From Calliopum simillimum (taxonomy: Eukaryota > Arthropoda > Insecta > Diptera > Lauxaniidae): a DNA stretch of 64,000 bases. The DNA lies in the NCBI GenBank assembly GCA_951812925.1, contig OX638370.1:30991964-31055963 (forward strand). The letters run 5' to 3'. Below the pieces are notes generated by a model that worked only from the letters and a program-made list of their open reading frames with translations, searched no databases and was not told the DNA's origin. Below, piece after piece: positions 56,768 through 64,000 of this stretch (positions are counted from its first letter, which is position 1; each line of letters begins with the position of its first letter). The position numbers were made by a program, and so were the translations under genes.

Positions 56768-57116
56768 TATAAATAAAAGTTATTTTTTTGGTTTTTCACT
56801 TTTTTTGCAGCGCTCTTTGTTAGAATTTCTCTCAAACTTTTTTATCAAACAACACAAAAACCCTTTTTGTTGGGTGACAACAAGCCTAGTTCTCTTTCTG
56901 AAGGATTAACATTAAGTGAAGTTCTGCAAATCTATAAATAAATACGTGTAGGGCTTATTTCGCCCCTCTTTTACGAGTTAACTGTTTAACCGATTTTCGA
57001 TACTTTTTTTTTTGTATAAAAGGCACTGTGGTGTATAATGCGTGAAACCGAAAACTTATCCTCATAAGTTGCCATTAAAACATTTAAAAACTTGATCAAA
57101 GTTTCCCATATAACAC

Positions 57117-57765
57117 GTTCTACACCGATATTTTAGACGTTATTCGATACTTTTGGATTTTTTCCGATATTTTTGATGTCTTTTGATACTTTTGTCGATA
57201 TTTTAGAGGTTTTTTGAAACTTGGACTTTTATCAATATTTTAGACGTTTTTCGATACTTGGACTTTTTCTGATATTTTTGATGTTTTTCGATACCCACTT
57301 TTGGACCTTTGCCGATATTTTAGATGTTTTTCGATACTTTTATCGATATTTTAGATGTCTTAATACTATTGGAATTTTACCGCTAAGATCTTTTTCAATA
57401 CTTCTGGACATAAAACATATATTTTGAACGTTTTTAGATACTTTTGGACTTTCACGGATATTTCAAATGTTTTTCGATACTTCTAGGCTTTTACCGATAT
57501 TTTGGATGATTTTAGTTACTTTTGGGCTTTTCCCATTATTAAAGATGTTTTTCGATACTTTTGGACTTCTACCAATATTTTGGATGTCTTTCGATACTTC
57601 TAGACTTTTACCGATATTTTGGATGATTTTCGATACTTTTGACTTTTAGTATTATTTTAGATGTCTTTTGATACTTTTGGACTTTTACCGATGTTTTGGA
57701 TGTTTTTTGATACTTTTTTGATGTTTTTGATGTATCGAACTTTAGGACTGTTACCGATATGCTAT
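57117..57765. repeat. ~38-bp degenerate minisatellite, large array
   Basis: About 16 units of the CCGATATTTTAGATGTTTTT CGATACTTTTGGACTTTTA type, with changes in length between units. Same family as the array split by the mariner at 2.8-4.5 kb. Confidence 0.75.
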
Positions 57766-59332
57766 TCGGAATGAAGATAGACTGAATTTCGAAAGGAATC
57801 AGTTTTGTTTTGTTTTTTCGTCGAAGGTACCGCACTCTCAAAAAGAATTAGGCTACCACGGCAAAAGCACCACACCAATTTTTATATAATTCGATTTGGA
57901 GACTTCTGCATCCAAAAAACGTTACTACGAGTATTGTATTCTGTCAATACTGGCCTTCGTTTATACAAAACGACACTCGGAAAAAGTGTATCTATCTTTA
58001 GGTGAATGTCTTAATTTTGGCCACCGGCGATACTAGTATACATAATTATTCAAATTTATATCAAAATAAAAACTTTAACTTTATTATTTAATTCATTTGC
58101 TCCACTGCCCCAAATCTATTGAACTCACATGTACCTATAAAGTTCCACATCAATTGAATTATGAAATAAAACTTTTGATGAACATTAATACACAAAACTT
58201 AAGTAGCAATAATAAATTATGTCTAAACAAAATGGCTGCCATGGTGGCGGCGGCAACGGCGGTATATTTATTATTCAACAATTTGCCCAAACATTTAATC
58301 ATCAATCGTGAATGATTTCAAGCATCAGCTTTATTTTGACAGGCGTCCATCAGATATAAAGCGAGCGTGTGGGGGTTAAACTTTGTTGTTTGTTGGATAC
58401 CTTTGTTGTCGGTGTCAGGTTAATAAAAATGAGCATGAAAAAAAACAGATTATTCTTCAGATTATATTTAATGTAAATAATATTTTAATGTTGTTAATAA
58501 AAAAAAAAAAAATAAAAAAGGAAAATTGAAAAACATCAACGCATTTGCCAAAAAAGGTACCACAAAAGAATCGTTCGGTTTATACTCATTGAGAGAGTAG
58601 AGTGGGTAATGAGCAGCTGTTAAGAAGTGTGAAGTGTCAATTTGACTGAGTAAAGTAGCAGTGAAATAACTTGATCTGCAAAATGTGCGTTATATAAGAA
58701 AAAATTCTTTTTGTTATGCAGATAAAAATATGTTTTTGGTTACCGTATATCAGACCGGTTCGAATTTGTATGAAGCAAAAAAAAAAAAAAAAAAATCATC
58801 CTGAAACCAACTCAAAGGAAGGACTCTTAAAAACGATATCTGCATAATTTTTGTTCACTCCGAGAAAACCCAATGGAGTACTTTTGATTCTACTGAAAGC
58901 CCATTTTGGCTAAAAAAAACAACTTTTTTTTCATTGCAAAATGGATACCCAAGGTGCTTTAGAAATAAAGACTATTTTCTTGAAAAAATTCTGGAGTTTA
59001 AAAATTATAAATTTCTTTCGGGGATATAGATAATATTCGCATCCCAAAATCGATCGCGGTCGAAGAAACAATTTTTACTTTAAAGCAAGGCATCTAACAA
59101 GGCATAAATTGCTTAGAATTGTCCTAAGAATACATGTGAGTTTTTTCAGAATTTTTTGAGATACTTTATAGTTTTTCAAGAATTAATAAAATAGGGAGCT
59201 TTCAGCTGCTAAGCTCACGTTCGTTAGCAAAATGCTAGGTTTACTCAAACTAAGGCAAAGTATGAGTTTTTTCGGAATTTTTGGAAATTATTTTTAATTA
59301 TGCCTAGAGTAGAATGGCACCTCTACCAAGAA
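57766..59332. other. Noncoding DNA; repeat remnant and a small ATG frame
   Basis: GGCGATACTAGT near 58027 resembles the end of the ~420-bp repeat family. A 27-codon frame starts at ATG 58232 in the context AAACAAAATGGCTGCCATGG, ends at 58315 and is G+C-rich at the start (Met-Ala-Ala-Met-Val-Ala...). It could be a short upstream ORF but nothing supports it further. Rest is AT-rich. Confidence 0.3.
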
Positions 59333-60113
59333 ATGGTCTATGGTCTATGGTCTTTGGTGTTTGGTCTTTGATCTTTGATATTTGATCTTTGGTCTATGGT
59401 CTATGGTCTATGGTCAATGGTCTGTGGTCTATGGTCTATGGTCTATGGTCTATGGTCTATGGTCTATGGTCTATGGTCTATCGTCTATGGTCTTTGGTGT
59501 TTGGTGTTTGGTCTTTGGCCTTTGGCCTTTGGCCTTTGATCTTTGATCTTTGGTCTATGGTCTATGGTCTATGGTCTATGGTCTATGGTCTATGGTCTAT
59601 GGTCTATGGTCTATGGTCTATGGTCTATGGTCTATGGTCTATGGTCTATGGTCTATGGTCTATGGTCTATGATCTATGGTCTATGGTCTATGGTCTATGG
59701 TCTATGGTCTATGGTCTATGGTCTATGGTCTATGGTCTATGGTCTATGGTCTATGGTCTATGGTCTATGGTCTATGGTCTATGGTCTATGGTCTATGGTC
59801 TATGGTCTATGGTCTATGGTCTATGGTCTATGGTCTATGGTCTATGGTCTATGGTCTATGGTCTATGGTCTATGGTCTTTGGTCTTTGGTCTATGGTCTA
59901 TGGTCTATGGTCAATGGTCAATGGTCAATGGTCAATGGTCAATGGTCAATGGTCAATGGTCAATGGTCAATGGTCAATGGTCAATGGTCAATGGTCAATG
60001 GTCAATGGTCAATGGTCAATGGTCAATGGTCAATGGTCAATGGTCAATGGTCAATGGTCAAAGGTCAATGGTCCATGGTCTATGGTCTATGGCCTATGGT
60101 CTGTGGTCTATAA
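59333..60113 (+). repeat. Heptanucleotide satellite: TGGTCTA block then TGGTCAA block
   Basis: Starts with mixed TGGTCTT/TGATCTT units, then TGGTCTA runs. 59549-59875 is almost pure TGGTCTA (~46 units, one TGATCTA near 59671). 59909-60062 is TGGTCAA (~22 units), then a short return to TGGTCTA. All three plus frames stay open since 21 bp encode seven residues (MVYGLWS), but this is not a gene. Confidence 0.95.
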
Positions 60114-61889
60114 CCTCGTCAAAAGGTTCGCAAAAGAGCATATGTCTAGTCCAAAGTTCATTCCATTTATTTATTATTCAAATTTGACTGAATAAAATAT
60201 TAAATAAACATAATTTATTCCTTTTTAAATAATTAATTAAACATTTTTTTCACACGTTTATTAAAGCAGTAACCACATAATTTTAAATAAAAAAAAAAAG
60301 GCCGGATTTATTTGGACAAATACGGCGCTAATTGTATTTCCGATTTCCAAAAAAAAAAAGTAACAAAATTATTTTACTTCATACACAGAACCACAACAAA
60401 AACTAAAAAAGCCAAACATATTTTAGTACTGCATATACATAACCACTGACCAACAACTAATGGAACCTTTTATAACAAATACACATCATATCCAATCCCC
60501 TATACATACTTAGTTTTGTATTTACATGTATTTTTCTTTTCACTACAACTAAAAAAAAAAACGCAATAAAAGTTCTTCTACATCCGTTCAATTAACCGGA
60601 TATAACGATTTAATTCATTTGTGGTTTTAAACCTCCCTAAAAAAAATACCACAATATGAAAATGTAAATAAAATTTTTGTGGATTTATTATGAGATAAAT
60701 TAATTTCAATAGAGAACACAAAATTTTCAATTGCAAGAGAAATTGCACACAGTTTTTGCTACCAAAATGATAGTGGGATTTTGGATAATAAGCCAAACAA
60801 ATACCATACCATAGCATAGCAAAAATATATGTAGTTGAAAAGAAAACCACAAAAAGTTGTAAAATCCTACAAAAACAACTGGAGATGAAACTTCTATGAC
60901 AGTATACTTTGTATTTGAAAACACAATTATTGCATATAAGTCATGCAATCATTTTTAAGAGTAACGATAATTTTTAATGTTTGCGAATTATAATATTTGT
61001 GCACAGTAAATTTTTGAAACTGTGCTGTGTTTTATAAATCAATTTTGCTTCAAATTTGCCCACAATCACTAGCTTCATTTTGAGTCACTTAAATGGTTTA
61101 TATGAATTTTTTAAAAATAAATATAAGTGTTTTTCTACGACCAAATTTTTTTGTGCACAACGCAGTGAACTTTGTTTATTGCATTTATCAACATTTCTCT
61201 CTTGTCTGGGTATTAAAACAGTAATTAAAGAAATTTGTATTTTTTTTTAAATACTGCAAGCAACTATAAATTTATAAGAATGTTTCTGTACCCAATAATA
61301 TTATTAAAATTTGGAAAAAAAATTTCCTAATCGAACTGTGCTCTCAAGTTGTTCTTCAAATTATAAGCTCTGATGAGATACCACGGTAGGGTTTAAATAA
61401 ATTTAAACTCAAGGTTCTTGCATTTTTTTGTCCTTTGTGGATCCTAGTTCTCTAGTACGTACATAATAGCCCTGTAATATTTTGAAATCAACGGCAATGT
61501 ATTTGTTCTGAAAAACAGTTTTTAACGACCTAATTTTTTTGTGCACAGCCTTTTAGACCAGTTACAACTTTTTTCTTATCTTTAGGGAAATTCCCGAGTA
61601 AATGTACATGTTTTGTAGACAGAAAATGTTTAAACTGTTAGCAAATAAGAAAAATTCTTGTTTGTTTATTAACTGTTTCGGTGTACTAATGAAAGAGGCA
61701 CCATGTATTGTAAATGGAAATTGATTAATTTATTTGAACTTATTTAAGAATGATTTATCCTTTTGTCCGAATCTCGAAGAAATTTACATTTATTTAGATG
61801 GGAAACTTCAAAGAATCCAACTTCTTCTAACACATGAAATTTATTGAAGATGATATTTGATTTCGATCAGCGATTTTCAAATTTCAAAA
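60114..61889. other. AT-rich noncoding DNA
   Basis: No gene or repeat recognised. Several short A and T tracts. Confidence 0.4.
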
Positions 61890-62065
61890 TACGTAGGCTG
61901 CTATATATATGTCTGGCCTAGGCAACACTAATTTCAATAGCTAAAATCTGGCAACACCATAATAAAGTTTCACATTTTTTAGCATAAACGTACTCAGAAC
62001 GTTTTGACGTACGACCGTCATTTGTGTTGTTTACAGTGACTTGAAAAATTCAATTTGGCAAAAAA

Positions 62066-62439
62066 ATGGAATTAACTCATGAACATTTTCGTGCGATCAT
62101 TTTTCTCAACTTTCGACGTGGATTATCACGACAAGAGTGCATCGATGAACTTAAATCTTTGTATGGCGATGAAGCACCATCCTATGTAAAACTGAATTCA
62201 ATCGTGGCCGACGCTCGCTTAAAGACGAATTCCGTGAAGGTCGTCCAAAAACTGCCGTTGTGCCAGAGAACATTGATGCCGTGCGTGAACTGATAATGCA
62301 AGATCGTCATGTGACATACCGTGAGATAGAGGTATCCTTGGGCATTAGCTCCACTTCAATACATTCGATTTTGCATGAACACTTAGTTGTAAAAAACGTT
62401 TGTTCTCGTTGGAAACCCCATAATTTATCAATCGCTTAA
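62066..62439 (+). pseudogene. Mariner transposase, N-terminal part only
   Basis: The ATG at 62066 opens a mariner DNA-binding domain: FLNFRRGLSRQECIDELKSL, then after a ~10-base deletion near 62192 the frame continues as EFNRGRRSLKDEFREGRPK, NIDAVRELIMQDRHVTYREI and SLGISSTSIHSILHEHL, ending at TAA 62437-62439. The helix-turn-helix region is recognisable; the DD34D catalytic half is absent. A different mariner lineage from the one at 2.9-4.3 kb. Confidence 0.9.
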
Positions 62440-62443
62440 ATTA

Positions 62444-63018
62444 CACAGGCCCACAAAAAAAAAAGTACCATGCGCGAAAGATCAGACCACCTGAACTTTA
62501 TGTTCTCGGGGTCGCTGAATCCGAATATGGTGTCAGAATAGCGAAGTTGGTTCGCGTATTTTCAGAAATCAGCAATTACCTTGAAAATTTAAGATATTTT
62601 TCAGCATTATTTCTGATTTCTGAAAAAACGCGAACCAACTCAGCTATTCTGGCAGCATATTCGGATTCAGCGACCCCGGAAACATAAAGTTCAGGTGGTC
62701 TGATCGTTCGCGCAGCGATTTTTTTTTTTTGGTTCAGTGCACAGACCAAAAAAAAAATTGCCTTGCGCGAAAGGTCAGACCACCTGAACTTTATGTTTTT
62801 GCTGAATCCGAAGATGGTGCCAGATTAGCGAAGTTGGTTCTCGTTTTTTCAGAAACCAGCAAAAATCAGTAATTTTCAGCATTATTGTTGATTTCTGAAA
62901 AAACGCGAACGAACTTCGCTATTCTGGCACCATATTCGGATTCAGCAACCCCCAAAAACATAAAGTTCAGGTGGTCTGATCTTTCGCGCAGGGTACTTTT
63001 TTTTTTTGTGGGCCTGTG
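62444..63018. mobile_element. Dimer of the CACAGGCCCAC palindromic MITE
   Basis: Two consecutive copies of the 20921-21218 element: 62444 to ~62738 and ~62739-63018, fused at GGTTCAGTG/CACAGACC. Outer ends CACAGGCCCAC and GTGGGCCTGTG are intact; TTA precedes on the left only (62441-62443). The second copy lacks part of the GGGGTCGCTG block and is more diverged. Confidence 0.82.
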
Positions 63019-63196
63019 CAATCAATGGAAAAATTAATTTTCTTAACTATTGTAAACAAAACAAATAGCAATTGTACATCAAAACGTTCTGAGTACGTTT
63101 ATGCTAAAAAATGTCAAACTTTGTTATGGTGTTGCCAGATTTTAGCTATTGCCATTAGTGTTGCCTAGGCCAGAAACATATAAAGCAGCCCACGTA

Positions 63197-64000
63197 TTAA
63201 ATTAACGATTGCTGTTGGATTCTCTAACTAAGATCGAATTTCAATTAGAGCTGTGTAACCTACCATTCGCCCTTTTCCACGAGGTCAGTGATGAAAGGTT
63301 TTGTTTTCGCCCGGAAACGCCTCTATACTGAACAGCTCTATCTTACATAATGAAAAGCTTTTTAGCTTTGTTCTGAAGGTTGAAACAAATCGTTGTGCCT
63401 TTAAATATGTAAATTACTCCAATAAATGAGGTATTCCCGAAAATAAAATTTAATCCTATCGACCCGAAAAAATACTGTGGGGTACAAAATATTTGTGATA
63501 GGTTAATCATAGAAACTTAATTTAAGTAAAATGTTTGACAGTCTCTTATTTCAAATTTTCACCGCCAGAGGCGCTTCCGGTCTATATTCCCAACAAATGT
63601 TTTTGATTTGAATTTTTGGGACATAATGTCCTTGGAGTGGTTATAAGAAAAAACAGTAGTTACTAAAAATTGCATTATTTTTATTAATTCATTCAACTTA
63701 AATGACGTTAGTAACCGAGATATGTAAGTATTTATTAAAAAATTTTTGGGATATATTATCCCAACCGGTTCGAAAGGGTTAAGAGTTTTTCCTGATTCCG
63801 ATTGAAATTCATTTCAGAACAGGGCTGATTGTGATTTTTTTATATCAGCTTAGATTTGCTCTTCTGAAAAATTATGAACACATGCGATAGCAGCTTTTGC
63901 CATCTGAACATAAAGTTAATTGTGCGTTGGAAAAAACGCTTATGTTGAAATCATCTCTTTTGACAGTACATTATCTAATTATTTAACTATATATTTTGAA
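63197..64000. other. AT-rich noncoding DNA
   Basis: A related pair AATTTTTGGGACATAATGTC (~63612) and AATTTTTGGGATATATTATC (~63740) is in direct orientation. A TTTTGCCATCTGA near 63895 echoes the end of the 153-bp TIR element. No gene recognised. Confidence 0.35.

Larger units (their letters stand above)
61892..63194 (+). mobile_element. Second mariner element, long TIRs, internally deleted
   Basis: TA at 61890-61891 and 63195-63196 flank ends that start CGTAGGCTGCTATATATAT (left) and CGTGGGCTGCTTTATATG (right, complemented). Inverted similarity continues for over 100 bp (CTGGCCTAGGCAACACTAAT; AGCATAAACGTACTCAGAAC), unusually long for mariner. Contains the 5' part of a transposase and, in place of the catalytic part, a dimeric MITE. 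Confidence 0.87.

Noticed and set aside
59389..60195. 268-residue open frame (MVYGLWS repeats)
   Set aside because: Pure product of a 7-bp satellite. All three plus frames are open and there are no gene signals.
63611..63770. GGGACATAATGTCC-type repeats as MITE ends
   Set aside because: The two copies are direct, not inverted, and no boundary could be fixed.

Overview
This window looks like AT-rich, transposon-dense nuclear DNA from an insect, most likely a schizophoran fly (Diptera). The evidence is the mix of elements: a Loa/baggins-type and an RTE-type non-LTR retrotransposon, two mariner elements, Helitron/Helentron-like DINE elements with the dipteran mini-me core ((TA)n, a core around TTCTTGATCAG, then (GTCY)n), Foldback-like elements and many hairpin MITEs. 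I could not fix the species. No complete host protein-coding gene was recognised. The host-looking stretches are AT-rich noncoding DNA, probably intergenic or a large intron, with one weak terminal-exon candidate near 13.26-13.47 kb.

Layout: 0-2.7 kb is the 3' part of a Loa-like retrotransposon (reverse transcriptase plus RNase H) that runs off the left edge. At 2.8-4.5 kb a dead mariner splits a ~38-bp minisatellite. At 5.4-7.1 kb lie a palindromic element carrying a tRNA-like segment and a ~1.1-kb hairpin element. At 7.3-19.3 kb are four copies of an unclassified ~420-bp repeat, a Foldback-like element built of GGCCAAAAAA units with 9-bp target-site duplications, and another hairpin element. 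At 20.7-28.5 kb are small palindromic MITEs, a full-length RTE retrotransposon with an uninterrupted 1034-residue ORF (minus strand), a truncated RTE copy and degenerate GTCGAAAAATGTT-type arrays. At 30.7-34.1 kb and 45-53.6 kb are five DINE/Helentron-like copies. At 41.2-43.2 kb is a ~2-kb near-perfect palindrome with CACGGTG ends. Its diverged relative at 55.3-56.8 kb contains a second, unrelated Foldback-like element. At 48.8-49.9 kb is a 26-bp minisatellite. At 59.3-60.1 kb is a heptamer satellite (TGGTCTA changing to TGGTCAA). At 61.9-63.2 kb is a mariner relic with long inverted repeats and a dimeric hairpin MITE inside it.

The only plausibly functional proteins are the RTE endonuclease/reverse transcriptase and, if its part outside the window is intact, the Loa-like polyprotein. 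Everything else is non-autonomous or decayed. The dominant theme is inverted-repeat (hairpin-forming) DNA, at least a dozen independent cases, with nested insertions that give relative ages.
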